Shown here one piece after another: positions 30,471 through 41,324 of a stretch of 64,000 nucleotides of DNA. The notes beneath the pieces were generated by a model. The model was not told the origin of the DNA and did no database searches. It worked only from the letters and a program-made list of their open reading frames with translations. Each line of letters begins with the position of its first letter. The first letter of the stretch is position 1. A program made the position numbers and the translations under genes. The DNA comes from Isoetes taiwanensis. Taxonomy: Eukaryota > Streptophyta > Lycopodiopsida > Isoetales > Isoetaceae. The DNA is taken from the NCBI GenBank assembly GCA_021234155.1, contig JAJEKV010000010.1, positions 4,436,871 through 4,500,870 on the forward strand, in the 5' to 3' direction.

Positions 30471-30834
30471 CTGTTAATCTGAATCCTTGATTACACGAAC
30501 TAAAGGAAGACGTATATATGCAAAGGAGCAAGCTTACAATGCATATGTTACGTCGACGTTCCGTACGAGAATCAAGGGGGGTTGGACGGGACCCTATAGG
30601 ATATTCTATGGAAGTAGATGCGAACCCAAGGCTGGAAACCACTGGGACGGAGTAAACTCACATTCCAGTATCCAACGTCAGGCTCGTGACACGAAAAACG
30701 ACACCTCAAAGGCAAACCGTTTCCCAACGGGTATTTTGACTCAACCTGGCAGTCAACGTTTGAGGTGAATTCTAGGGCTAATCACGTTTTTCTTATATAC
30801 ACTATTAATAGTGCCACAAAACAGGCCAAACAGA

Positions 30835-30980
30835 GGTACGCGAAAATTTTTTCGCGTACGCGAACACTAAGAACCGCGTACGCGAAACTTAAATTTTTTC
30901 GCATACGCGAAAACAACTAGAACGCGTACGCGAAAAATCTTTCGCGTACGCGATTTTGTTATTTTCGCGTATGCGAAAAA
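30835..30980. repeat. Cluster of seven CGCGTACGCG-type palindromes
   Basis: The motif TTCGCGTACGCGAA or close variants occurs about every 20-25 bp at 30836, 30849, 30873, 30896, 30921, 30940 and 30962. Each is self-complementary. The cluster lies upstream of the hAT transposase gene and could be subterminal binding sites for its BED finger. That role is inference from other hAT elements such as maize Ac. Confidence 0.7.
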
Positions 30981-32552
30981 AAGGTTCAGCGTGACGCTAT
31001 TCGAAGGGTTCGTGATCTGCGAAAAAAAGTTTTTGGCGTCGCTGATTTAGTTGTTTTCACAGACGTGCGAAAATCTTCAAACAGCCAGGAATTGTTTTTG
31101 CAGTATTTTTACATTTTATACGGCAAATTTGTGCCGTATCATTCAATTCATACGTATTCCGTATAAAACGTCTATCCCTGAGCTTAAGATAAAATATTGC
31201 AATAGAATATTGTAGCCAAATGCCAACCCATGAAAAAATGACTTGCATTTGTCATGAAACAGTTTGTAGGTGTGATGATAGGAGTTCACAGTTTGTAATT
31301 CGCAGTTCAAGTTTGTAGTTTGCAGTTCACAGTACTTAAAGTTCAAACATTGAGCCAGATAAATTTCTAACCATGCACTGCCATAGCCAAAATCGGTTCC
31401 TTAATATCTAATGCATGTCATAATGAGAGAAATTATGGTTGAATCATATAAAAGATGCATGCAGCTGCGGCTATAAGATTGAGATTGCAGCTTTTATATC
31501 CCTGTATTCAATCTTTTCTACTGACCTAACCTTAACAAGCTGCAAATGGAAGGTCCGTATATGCATTTGGATCTGCAACAGACATCCGTTGGCAAATTAC
31601 TGAAAGCCAGAGATATCATTGCTCAAGACAAAAGAATAACTGAGAACAAATTAAATAGCACAGATATTCTTCATTATCTTTATAAAGCATCAACAAAACC
31701 TTTTCATAGCAACATACCCGTTTCAATAAAATTGTCCAACTTTCACGTCATCAACCATCCTCGCATCAAACGCCATATCCTATATTGCTCAAAAAGAACC
31801 TTATATAAAAAAGCTAGATCTCATTCTGCATGAAATAAATAAAAATTAATGCTTAGCTTAAGCATACAGTTGCAATTAGAAGCCATAAAAAAATGGATTG
31901 AAAAGCACCCGGATATTAGAATAACTATCAGTGTTGGTAACTACTGGATTTACAACACGTCTTATGGATTTCTAATCCATAAGACGTCTTATGGCCTTCT
32001 CATCCATGCTGGGCTGATGATCTAGCTTTCAGCAACCAAATCCCTAGCATGACCCAATCCATCTTATGTCTGATCCTAATATTTTACATATGAAAATTCA
32101 ATAGCCTAATACAAATTTAATATGATTCGTTCTCAGAGCTAGAAAAAATGAAGCATTAAACCCTCATGTGAATGTCTGATTTCCAAAAATATAGACCTCT
32201 GTTTGATATATCCGACTTTGCGCACATATATCAAGATATGTCCCAAAACCATCAGCCTCATGATCACAATGGCACCAAGCAAAAGCATGGCAATTACAAC
32301 GATCTATGCATGAACATACCAGCTATCCATCATATCAGCTATCCATCATAATCTGAACTTCGAGATACACTTGTTTTAAGTTAGAAATGGAAATGATGAG
32401 CAACGTGGATCCCTCATAAATAGAAACTTGCTCAAATGTCTGTCTAAGAATTTGAGACAGAATGGTCCATTCCCATGCAATGCCCTAATCTACATGGAAT
32501 TTATACTCCACTCCAAGCTACTACAATATATAAAGCAAACTGGTGTCAAGCT
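30981..32552. other. Stretch without recognisable gene
   Basis: No gene is supported. GCCGTAT/ATACGGC and ATTCCGTATAAAACG motifs at 31115-31170 and TCTATCCCTG at 31168-31177 could be the terminus of the hAT element, but the other end was not found. A perfect 14-bp hairpin (ACGTCTTATGGATT / AATCCATAAGACGT, loop TCT) lies at 31957-31987. The 95-codon frame at 31546-31833 has no recognisable motif. Confidence 0.5.
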
Positions 32553-32560
32553 CATATGAA

Positions 32561-33226
32561 CATGGAATAAAATAACGGCTAAGGTTAGCCAAATGGCTAT
32601 TTTGTAGTAGTTTTGCCAAGAAAAATGGCTAAAATAAATGGAAAAAATGCCCAAAAAAAAGAAAATTTTAGCCCAATTTTTTTGCCGCCCAAGTGAGTTT
32701 TTAGGTTGAATAGCCAAACCTTTACCTCCAGACATATCCATCAGGGCATCGATTAGCTAAACCTAAGATAGAGTGGGCTTGGAAAAATGGATAGATTAGC
32801 CCGAAATTCAACAACAATGTATGTACTAACTTTAAGAAATTTCAAATAGGGTTTATATTTTTCTTTTTTTTCCCACTTTCTTTCTTGTTTCAAGTACAAA
32901 GTTGAAGCACTAGAGGAAAAGGAACAATGTAGTCCCTTTTTTTTTTAGTTTTTGAACATGTTCATGTATGTTTGTGTCTTAATTTATGTGTTTACAATAA
33001 ATTCAATGTCTTTGCCAAAATGCTTGGATTTTTTTTAAATTACTATAGCGTGATGGCTAATATTTGCCTTTCCATTTTGTGAAAGTTTAGCCAAAAGCAA
33101 GAAACTGTGATGGAGAAAAACCATTTAGTTTAGCCAAGTGTTAGAAACTTCTAGCCCCAATTTGAAGGTAGTTTAGCTAACCTATTTTGGCTACACTAAA
33201 ATATAGGAGTAGTAATTTATTCCATG
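32561..33226. mobile_element. hAT-type MITE
   Basis: A 666-bp non-coding element with 11-bp terminal inverted repeats, CATGGAATAAA at the left and TTTATTCCATG at the right. It is flanked by the exact 8-bp direct repeat CATATGAA (32553-32560 and 33227-33234). An 8-bp duplication is typical of hAT elements. The interior repeats the motif TTAGCC/GGCTAA or TAGCCA many times on both strands, especially within 170 bp of each end. Confidence 0.85.
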
Positions 33227-33234
33227 CATATGAA

Positions 33235-33621
33235 GATGGGCACCCTATAAACAAAATGCAAACAATAACTTTCTTTTGTATGTCCTCATATCCGTCTTTC
33301 TAAGTAAAATTTCATGCCAATATCTCAAAAATTGAAAAACCTTTATCTGGAGAATGACATCAAATAAACAAAAGGAATAACATATGAAAATGGATATAGT
33401 AGATGCAATTACCATTCAATCAAATAAAACAGAAAGAAGACAAAACAGAGTTCAAAATGTCTTACCATAGAAGAAGGCAATCAAACTCACGATTTAGAAT
33501 CCCTGCATTACATTCAAATGCATGTATTAGTTGAAATTTGGCAGAATGAAAAGTAGGTAGAAAGGAGAGCTTAATGCTCTAAAAAATATCTGAAGCACAA
33601 AAAAGAAAAAAGTAAATCCTA
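33235..33621. other. AT-rich stretch, nothing recognised
   Basis: Between the MITE and the small LTR element I see no gene, repeat or site. Confidence 0.6.
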
Positions 33622-35079
33622 TGTTTAGGGTCTGGGTTCAGGATCTCCTGCAAGACAGCTCTCTATGAGGACCCTTGGATCAAACAGGAAAATCCTAGCT
33701 GAGTGTCACGCGGAATTTTGCAAAAGAGAGAAGAAAGAAAGTGAAAGTAAAGAACAAGACGAAAACAGTAAGCAGAAATATGACTTCCTTGATATCAATT
33801 TAAGTACATGAACTCTTGTTAAGCGAGAGGAAAACAATCGAGACAAGGCCAAAATCTTATTTAAAAACTCGCGATCTATCTCTACTCATATATATATTAC
33901 AATGGCCTTGGGTGCAAAATAGGTAGGTGGCAGGTCTCAGTTACCAATTCCCGGATCAACGCCTGATTTTCGAAGAATCTGGCGGCGTCTTCATTTTGTG
34001 TCTGGAATCCCGCTGAATTTGGACTGTACTCCACGGGGGCCATCATTTTTCCATTCTGGGTCTCTTCTTTGACTGGGGCATGGTCCTCTGCATGGGTTTC
34101 GACGGGGGCGTGGGTCTACTACCCAATGCTTGCCCTGGTCCCTTATTCCTGCCTTGCTCCATGGTTCTCAGGAATAGTCCTGTACCTGGACGTACATGAC
34201 TAATACTTCCGCCCCACCAAATGACACTCAGTAAAGAGAAAAGTAGGAACGGTCTCAGGAGGCGGGAAGTCAGGAACCTTCTAGAAATCATCTTGACGAC
34301 TATGAGGGCGTGGCTCCGTATGATACTTCGTGATGAGATCTTGCCGGTCTTTGAGCGCATCAGAAGTGTTGAGACCAATTGAAGGTGTCACATCAATGAG
34401 AAACCCTGACTGCACCATGTCTTCAAGGGCACGGTGGGCTTCCGCGGGAACATACTGGCACTCGATGAAAAGGCATGCCCCGGCATCGGCGCCAGTGTTT
34501 AGGGTCTGGGTTCGGGATCTCCTGCAAGATAGCCCTCTATGAGGACCCTTGGATTAAACAGGAGAATCCTAGCTGAGTGTCACGCGGGATTTTGCAAAAT
34601 AGAGAAGAAAGAAAGTAAAAGTGAAGAAAAAGACGAAAACAGTAAGCAGAAATATGACTTCCTTGATATCAATTTGAGTACATGAACTCTCGTCAAGCGA
34701 GAGGAAAACAATCGAGACAAGGCCAAAATCTCATCTACAAACTCGTGATCTATCTCTACTCATATATATAGTACAATGGCCTTGGGCCCAAAATAGGTAG
34801 ATGACAGGTCTCAGTTACCAACTCCCCGATCAACGCTTGATTTTCGGGGAATCTGGCAGCGCCTTCATTTTGTGCCTGGAATCCTGTTGAATTTGGACTG
34901 TACTCTACGGAGGCCATCATTTGTCCGTTCTGGGTCTCTTCTTTGACTGGGGCGTGGTCCTCTGCATGGGTTTCGGCGGGGGCATGGGTCTACTACCCAA
35001 TGCTTGACCTGGTCCCTTATTCCTGCCCTGCTCTGTGGTTCTCAGAAATAGTCCTGTACCTGGACGTACAGGACTAACA
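33622..35079 (-). mobile_element. Small LTR element (TRIM/LARD type) with 584-bp LTRs
   Basis: Two direct repeats of 584 bp (33622-34205 and 34496-35079) enclose only 290 bp. The minus strand gives the orientation. Right inside the 34496 LTR it reads TGGCGCCGATGCCGGGGC (34477-34494), which resembles a tRNA-Asp primer site at about 16 of 18 positions. A purine-rich GGTGGGGCGGAAG abuts the other LTR near 34206. The flanks TCCTA and GCCTA match at four of five bases, as expected for an aged 5-bp target duplication. The element has no reverse transcriptase or integrase and must have used those of another element. Confidence 0.82.
34281..34487 (-). CDS. Unrecognised open frame inside the small LTR element
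   Basis: The interior of the element is open on the minus strand from the primer site to a TAG at 34281-34283. It includes CLFIECQYVPAEAHRALEDM and ends with HSRQDDF. An ATG is available only at 34418. I do not recognise it. It fills two thirds of the interior and has a normal amino acid mixture, so it may be a piece of a gag or of a captured host exon. It could also be chance in a short sequence. Confidence 0.3.
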   Translation of the reverse strand, partial: DAGACLFIECQYVPAEAHRALEDMVQSGFLIDVTPSIGLNTSDALKDRQDLITKYHTEPRPHSRQDDF

Positions 35080-36000
35080 GCCTAGCAGAGAATTGATTAC
35101 AACCTTATATGAGACGTAGTTTCTAATTATTCATGATTGAAAGGATTGCTCAACAGAATGCATGCATGCTTTGTCTCTACACTCAACACACGTATTGAGT
35201 GTAGAGACAGAATGCTCAACAGAATGCATTGCGAAGTATTGAGCTCCCTTGAAATTGCATAAATCCATCTGTAAAAATAGTAAAGCCATGTTGGACCTCA
35301 GATCTCGACAAACAACATACTTTATGGTGGGTAAGAATAGCATGAACATACCATTTTCTATAGAAACCTTCATGGCAACAACCAATGATGGTGAACATGC
35401 CATTTTCTATAGGAACATTCATCGATGCCTATACAATATGTCTGCTTACTATTAATTAAGTGTCTCACTTGGCCAGTTTGATAGCTTATAAGCTGCATAT
35501 ATAATGTCTGACAATTCCATACACTAACATAGCCCGCACAAAATACGTAAAATATTAAGAGTGCACATAACACATAAAATATTAGGGGTATTATAGAGAC
35601 AGCAACTTGATAAAAAATGCCAAAGTTCTTTAGGTACCTAGATAGGGTATAACTTAAGGCCAAGCTTACTAAAAGATAGCTTTGCTGTCACTTGTAAAAT
35701 GAAATGCTTCCAAGCTTTCAAGTGTCTCGCCACTTTCTAGAGCAACCCATGCAAGAAAGGAAAATAGAGAATTGTGATGTGATGCAGCTCAAGATGCCGA
35801 CAAAATAAAAAATAAACTTATATTCTTTACCACGATCTGCAAATCAATATCTACAAAAGATGAGACAATCTAAGCAAAAGCCCTCGGAGAAACATTGTGG
35901 ATTCATTGGGGTACCACTATTAGTATTCCTAACTATGCTATTGCTGCATTTGCAAGCGCTATACAAGATCTCCAAAGATAAAATCCCCTTGTAAATTCAG
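35080..36000. other. Stretch without gene; one strong hairpin
   Basis: A perfect 15-bp inverted repeat, TGTCTCTACACTCAA (35172-35186) and TTGAGTGTAGAGACA (35195-35209), has an 8-base loop. It is itself bracketed by a 17-bp direct repeat TGCTCAACAGAATGCAT (35148 and 35213). A further direct repeat, CCATTTTCTATAG with flanks, lies at 35350 and 35400. No coding evidence. Confidence 0.55.
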
Positions 36001-36004
36001 AGCT

Positions 36005-36767
36005 ATTTGATAAATTTTTCATACTCTGGTATTCGTTTAGATCACAAAGTTTCTGGAATATCTCCATTTATGCTTACACTTGGCAGCCTATTCTGAATGT
36101 ATATGGCAGCCCATAAAGCTTCTTCCCAAAACTTGTTTGGTAACCCAGAATGTTTAAGCATAGCTCTTACAACATTTAGGCAAGTTCTGTTCTTTCTCTC
36201 TGCAACTTCATTGTGCTAAGGTGTAAATATACAAGTTAGTTGTCTTTTGATTCCATTTTCTATACAAAAGATTTTAAATTTTCTAGAAATGTGTTCTCCA
36301 CCACGATCTGATCTTAAGCGCTTTACTTTGCTTCCAGTTTCTCTTTCTACTTCTGCTACAAATTCTTTGAATGCTTCACTTTTTCTTTGCAAACAATATA
36401 CTTTATCTTTTCTAGTGGAATCATCAACGGAAGTAATGAAATACCTCCTTTTTGTATAGCTCCTAATATTGAGTGGTCCACAGATATCTGTGTGCACAAG
36501 TTCCAATGGTGCTTCAGCCTGTTTAATTCGTTTCTGAAGTGGCAGCCTTGTGTTTTTTCTAAGCATGCATCCCCTGCAAAAGAAATTCTTCTGTTCTGTT
36601 TTATCGCTTGTAATATATCCCAGCTTGCTCAATGTTCTCACATTATTAATATTCGTGTGGCCAAGACGTCCATGCCAGGTTCTTAGATTTGAAACTGTCA
36701 CATTGTTAATTGTTGGCATATGTTCTGTCACAACCAATTTAAACAAGTCTCCAACTTTTTTTGCCAA
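36005..36767 (-). pseudogene. Ty1/copia integrase
   Basis: The GAG-pre-integrase segment WHGRLGHTNINNVRTL and FCRGCMLRKNTRLP (zinc-binding His/Cys) is followed by the DDE core: Asp in HTDICGPLN, Asp in LRSDRGGEH, and Glu in HNEVAERKNRTC after one stop at about 36213. It continues through GLPNKFWEEALWAAIYIQNRLP and stops at about 36000. The following RT and RNase H are absent. The stop in the core and the truncation make it inactive. The order protease-integrase and the D/E motifs are those of copia (Pseudoviridae-like) elements. Confidence 0.88.
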
Positions 36768-36822
36768 GGAACAAATTTTATTATCCTTCTCAACCGTACA
36801 AAAGAGTTTTTCAAAAGATACT

Positions 36823-37090
36823 TTATAAACCCAGATCCACTAACTGACTCACTATAATTAAATTTTTAACTATTCCAGGGACAGATAGCACTTTTTCCAA
36901 CTCTACTAGCTCTCCTTGTAGATTGTACAGTTTCAGCATTCCTGCAACTTCAACTTCTTTGATTCTTCCATTTCCAAGTCTGATCCGTCTTGAAAACTGC
37001 TTTTCATCCTTCTTTGTGAGCAAATTTGAATCCCCTAGGATTGTTCTTTCAGCTCCTGAATCTAAAACAATGATGATTTAGAATCTTTAT
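36823..37090 (-). pseudogene. Ty1/copia protease
   Basis: The reverse strand reads DSGAERTILGDSNLLTKK across the frame joint at 37020-37075, giving the DSG active site of the aspartic protease. It is followed by RIRLGNGRIKEVEVAGML and VLSVPGIVKNLIIVSQLVDLGL, the usual end of copia proteases. It lies between the gag zinc knuckles and the integrase, as expected. Confidence 0.8.
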
Positions 37091-38137
37091 CTTTACTTGA
37101 AATATTAGAAAAAGCATTGATTACTTCTTCTTCTGAGTCACTTTCTTCATTTTCTTTCACAGCAATAGTTGTACTTGCTTGCTCGATACCTTTGCCTTTT
37201 CCTTTCTCCCACCCCCAATTACCTTTGCCTCTACCTCTTCCTTGACCTCTTCCAAGATCTTTTGGGCTATGACACTTTGTAGATAAGTGTCCTATTCCAC
37301 CACAAGTATAACAGGTCTTTGTGGTTTGCTTCCATTTCGGGCAATTGAATTTCAAGTGCCTACCTCTCCACAGCCACAACATGGCCCAACCTGTCTATTT
37401 CTGCCTTCAGTAGTGCTCTTTCCCTTTCTTACCATCAGCAACTCGGCTGTATCCTCATCTTCTTCATCAATATCTTCCATCACATACTTCTGCTCAATTT
37501 CTATTTGAGCTATATGCTCAGCATCCTCTCTTATTTTAGCAACAATACGTATAAGTGTAGCCAAATGTTCAAACTTAGAAAACATTCTAGAGATGGCTAA
37601 AATCTGGTGACTTACTGACATGGTTACACCAGCAGCCTCCAAGTCTGCACACAGTGAATCAAACCTTTGAAACATATTTATTAACGACATCTTCTCATGA
37701 AATTTAATTTTTCTGATCTCCTTTTCTAATACATCTATCTGAGATGAGCTTTTATCTTGATATGTTTTTATTAAGTATTTCCAAGCATCTTTGGGATGGA
37801 AGTCTCTCAATTTCAGCATTATACTTGGTGCCACCTTACACATAATAATTGCTTTGGCCTGTCCTACTTTCAGCTCTTCACTAAACAAGTCACTGCTATG
37901 ACTTCCTTCCTTTGATTTAGCAGTAGACTCACATGATTTTGCAGATATTGTTTCACCTGTTGGAGTTGTTGCAGAACTGTTTGCTTCCTCTGCTACAGTA
38001 GCATTTGGCTCAATGATGTACCATAGTCCTTCAAATTGCAGCACTTCTTTCACTTTCTCTTTCCATATTTGAAAGCCTCCAACACCTTGAAACACTTCAA
38101 CTGATCCCAACAGAGTTGCTCCAAACTTTGTGGACAT
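37091..38137 (-). pseudogene. Ty1/copia gag with zinc knuckles
   Basis: The start codon at 38137 (MSTKFGATLL) lies 12 bases from the putative primer site. The gag fold is readable (FQIWKEKVKEVLQFEGLWYII, IDVLEKEIRKIKFHEKMSLI, FDSLCADLEAAGVTMSV). A CCGCGEVG fragment lies at the frame change near 37360-37380, and a full knuckle CYTCGGIGHLSTKC is at 37265-37310, with a Gly/Lys/Arg-rich stretch behind it. One frameshift separates the two frames; otherwise gag is complete. Confidence 0.85.
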
Positions 38138-38148
38138 TGTTAGATATA

Positions 38149-38160
38149 GCTATGATACCA
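38149..38160 (-). promoter_or_regulatory. Primer binding site of the copia element
   Basis: The minus strand reads TGGTATCATAGC, one base different from the initiator tRNA-Met primer site TGGTATCAGAGC. It lies just upstream of gag and next to a possible LTR end TTTCA. Confidence 0.65.
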
Positions 38161-38161
38161 A

Positions 38162-38508
38162 TGAAAGATAATGCTGAATCTAACTAGTGTTTACTCTTAT
38201 GCAAGCAACTTCAAATAATAGTTATTTATATGACCCAGCAACAATGTCAAACAATGGAATATACATTACGAAGTTTTTAACCATTAAAACGAAAGTTATT
38301 CAATGAATTCTAACGAGACTTTGCACAACTGTATCTGCCGACCTGCCTGATCATTGAAGCCAATTCTGCTTGTATATATTGTAGAGGATCACCACCTTTG
38401 AGTGATCCTTCAATCTTCTCCATTGATAAATCTAGCAAGTAGCTAGATCTGTGTTTTCGCTAGCTAAGAGAAAACATGCCATAAGAAAATCAAGTTACTC
38501 TTGTTACA
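38162..38508 (-). repeat. Probable 5' LTR of the copia element
   Basis: On the minus strand the stretch would run from TGTAACAAGAG (at 38508) to ATCTTTCA (at 38162), next to the primer site. There is no second LTR in the window to compare, so the outer border is a guess from the TG...CA rule. Confidence 0.35.
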
Positions 38509-38722
38509 CAGACAAAAATATATAGCCTTAATAGTTTATCATTATAAAAATAAACAACACAGTGTCATAACAACATGTTTAGGAGATTATGATTAAGCAC
38601 AAAATCTATAACTCCTATTCTTCTTGTGATGTGCTCTTTCCCCCATGTTCCTCCTTCACGGACCTGCAATATGTAGCACATCACGTTACTTTAGTTAATA
38701 TGTTGTGGCTTTAAGGGGACCA

Positions 38723-38764
38723 CCCCCTCCCCCTCCCCTCCTTGAGCCGAACTACTAGCTCAAG
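38723..38764 (-). promoter_or_regulatory. Polypurine tract with adjoining stem-loop (chromovirus)
   Basis: The minus strand has a long purine run, the complement of CCCCCTCCCCCTCCCCTCC (38723-38741). Directly upstream of it is a 7-bp stem CTTGAGC / GCTCAAG (38741-38764) with a 10-base loop. The LTR would start at 38722. Confidence 0.6.
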
Positions 38765-38807
38765 GTTACTACTACCTACCCGCATACTGATTCATGGCCC
38801 ATTCGGA

Positions 38808-39080
38808 TTTAAGCACAAGGAATATTTAGGATGGTCCCATCATCGCCCATGATTAGAAGTTTACACCTTACACGACCTTTGGTCGTGTGCACACACAGTG
38901 CATCATGGCTAAGAAATGTTTAAGACAATCCCATCATCGCCCATGATTACCTGCTTAACCTACATGACCCCCGGCTATGTGCACGTGCATTGCACCATGG
39001 CCCTGAAGGTTTGAGCATATAGAACATTTGGGATGATCCCATCATCGTTTATGATCACCTGCTTACCCACATAAGCATCT
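38808..39080. repeat. Threefold imperfect tandem repeat, about 95 bp per unit
   Basis: Three units share CCCATCATCG, CATGATTA and GTGCA...CATGG (38808-38907, 38908-39001, 39002-39080). They lie between the chromodomain stop and the polypurine tract of the chromovirus. I see no function. Confidence 0.65.
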
Positions 39081-39149
39081 GGACTACCCATAGTTGCATC
39101 TTATGCCCCTCTCCTTAGGCTCCATGCACTAGACTAAGCTATTATACTT

Positions 39150-40060
39150 AACTAACTGGCTGGCATCGACTAAGTCGGTGGCGACTTCGTCGTCGAATTG
39201 CTCCATGACTCTAGGTATTGGTTCTCTAAATCATACTTTAATACCCATGTCGCGTCTTCCACTAGCAAAGTGTTTCCACCTGACCATATCTTGAAGGAAC
39301 TCCGACCTTCTCGTTTTCTTGAATGCCTTGTCAAGAAGTAACTCAGGAACAATCTCAATTTGCTCCTCTATCATTTCCAACAAGGTTGGGGTCTCCAAAA
39401 CTTCCTCCGGGTTTGGAGTATATATTCTTTAATAAGTTTAAGTGGAAGACCTTATAAACTTTTAGTTGAACGGGTAAGTCAAGCTTATAAGACTGGCTTC
39501 GCCCATTCGGAACTTTGCTTCACCTTTATCTTGAGCCAAACTTTATCTCCCACTATAAACTCTCGGGGAGTTCTATGTGTATATGCTAGATTCTTCTGAT
39601 GTGCCCTTGCTACTAGGGGATATTCTCGCGCTTCTACTAATAGTTGTTGCATATCTGCCAGAACTTGTGGAGAAACTTCCACCTTGGACACTGGATTATG
39701 CCGCGTATCTAGGGTCAAGCATTGATAACCATAGTTGATCATGAAGGGAGACATCTTTGATGACTCTTGCTTCCTTCTATTGTCCGCAAACTCCACTAGG
39801 TGGATATAATCGGCCCATTTGGATTGCTTGTTCCAAACATCTTCTTTTAGCATGTCTTTCAAAATTCTGTTGGTGCGCTCTGTTTGCCCATCTGTCTGTG
39901 GATGATAAGTAGAAGTCATCCACAACTTGGTGCAAATTGTGTTTAGAAGTCTTGCCAAAAAGAGCTAATGAACTTTGGATATATACATTGGAGACGATCA
40001 CCCTGGGCATTCCATGCAATCTATAAATCTCCTTGGAAAACAACAAGGTTATATCCAAAG
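39150..40060 (-). pseudogene. Chromovirus integrase C-terminal half with chromodomain
   Basis: The reverse strand carries the end of a gypsy integrase: RLHGMPRVIVSN, then STYHPQTDGQTERTNRIL (catalytic Glu region), WADYIHLVEFADN and IVGDKVWLKIK. Two frame changes lie near 39330-39480 and 39780-39960. The C-terminal piece (KTRRSEFLQDMVRW in one frame, LLVEDATWVLKYDLE in another, 39170-39345) looks like a chromodomain, which targets integration to modified histones. The zinc finger, RT and everything upstream are missing. This marks a chromovirus, a lineage different from the Tat-like array. Confidence 0.8.
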
Positions 40061-40814
40061 CTGTGTCTGTGGTGCGGCATGGCTATTGCTACTCTTCTAT
40101 GTACTACTGTTGTAACATATTTTTTGTTTTAAGGAGGACTGCATCAACCATTGCTGAGGTTCAAGCTCTGACCACATCAATTTTCTGTCATACTTATGTT
40201 GACCTAAAGACTTCCCTTAGTTATCTACTATTGTTGATATTATTTTCACTTTTTTCAATTTTAGTACATGATATTTTTAATCTAACAGAAATAAAAGATC
40301 AAAGCAGAAGCAGCTTGCAAAATATATGCAATGGATTGCATCCCATTCTATTAACAAGAAATCAAGCAAAATTCTGAAGATGAATAATGAAATACAAATC
40401 ACATAATCGTAAATCAGGAGGTTCATCCTCATCATTTTCATTTATTTCTTCCATGGAAGATGCACTCTACAATAGATAATCTTCCTTCAAAGAGCAAGAG
40501 TGAGAGAGAGCGAGAATGAGGAGACGTGCCTCCTCTTAAACTTACACAACAAATCTTGACCATTCATCTTCAAGCAATCTTCACCGTTAGATCTTCAATA
40601 ACCACATGCCCTTTGAGATCATACCACCTCATCAAATATTCAACCATTAAAATGGCTTTAATAATCCTTCAAGCCCAAATACAAGTGCCCACACTATAAA
40701 GCATCCAAAAAATATAATATCTTCTCCAACTTCAACAGATAAATCATCAAACATACATCAAATATGACAATTTAGTGCAAAACATCAAAATGTGAATAGA
40801 TAAACCACATTACA
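40061..40814. other. Non-coding stretch; right end probably LTR sequence
   Basis: No gene. The end CCACATTACA at 40814 abuts a pyrimidine run (polypurine tract on the minus strand), so the right part is probably the 3' LTR of the minus-strand element at 40815-43408. Its left border was not found. Confidence 0.4.
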
Positions 40815-40851
40815 TTATTCCCCCCAAAGAGTATTCATCGTCCCGATAAAT
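40815..40851 (-). promoter_or_regulatory. Polypurine tract and stem-loop
   Basis: On the minus strand the purine run TTTGGGGGGAATAA precedes TGTAATGTGG. Upstream of it ATTTATCG and CGATGAAT pair around the loop GGA, with one G-U pair if folded as RNA. Confidence 0.65.
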
Positions 40852-41324
40852 TCTTCAAAATTAAATCTTCAAGATCTTCGACTCGTAAAGGTCATAAAGA
40901 TAGCATTGCAACTTAACAAGAATCAATATCCAAATACATCTTCAGTTCTTCAAAAGCATCTTAGAAGTCTTCCAAGGAAAATAAAAATAAAAACTCTATT
41001 ACCATTGCCTCAGTCGGCGATTCTATGGCTTCACATAAATGTAATCACTTCAAGGGTGGCAAGTCCCATCCAGGTCAGTGGCGCCCTCGCTCTTCTGCTT
41101 TGGTATGGCGCTCCATCCACTCTCCACAACATGAGAAAAGATAAAATAGAAAACTTGTACGACTTCTACAAATGCCTTCAAATATTGAATAACTTAAATA
41201 TTAGACTTCCATAAATTGCAAAAGCAAAATACAGACCATTGTGCATTGATCTTCATACTTGACTTAGAAAACGTTCAACATAATACTTGAACTTCAATAT
41301 CTTGAGAGAACACGGTCTTCCATA

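Noticed and set aside
34043-34378. 111-codon frame on the minus strand of the small LTR element
   Set aside because: It crosses an LTR border and overlaps the other open frame; composition is not protein-like.
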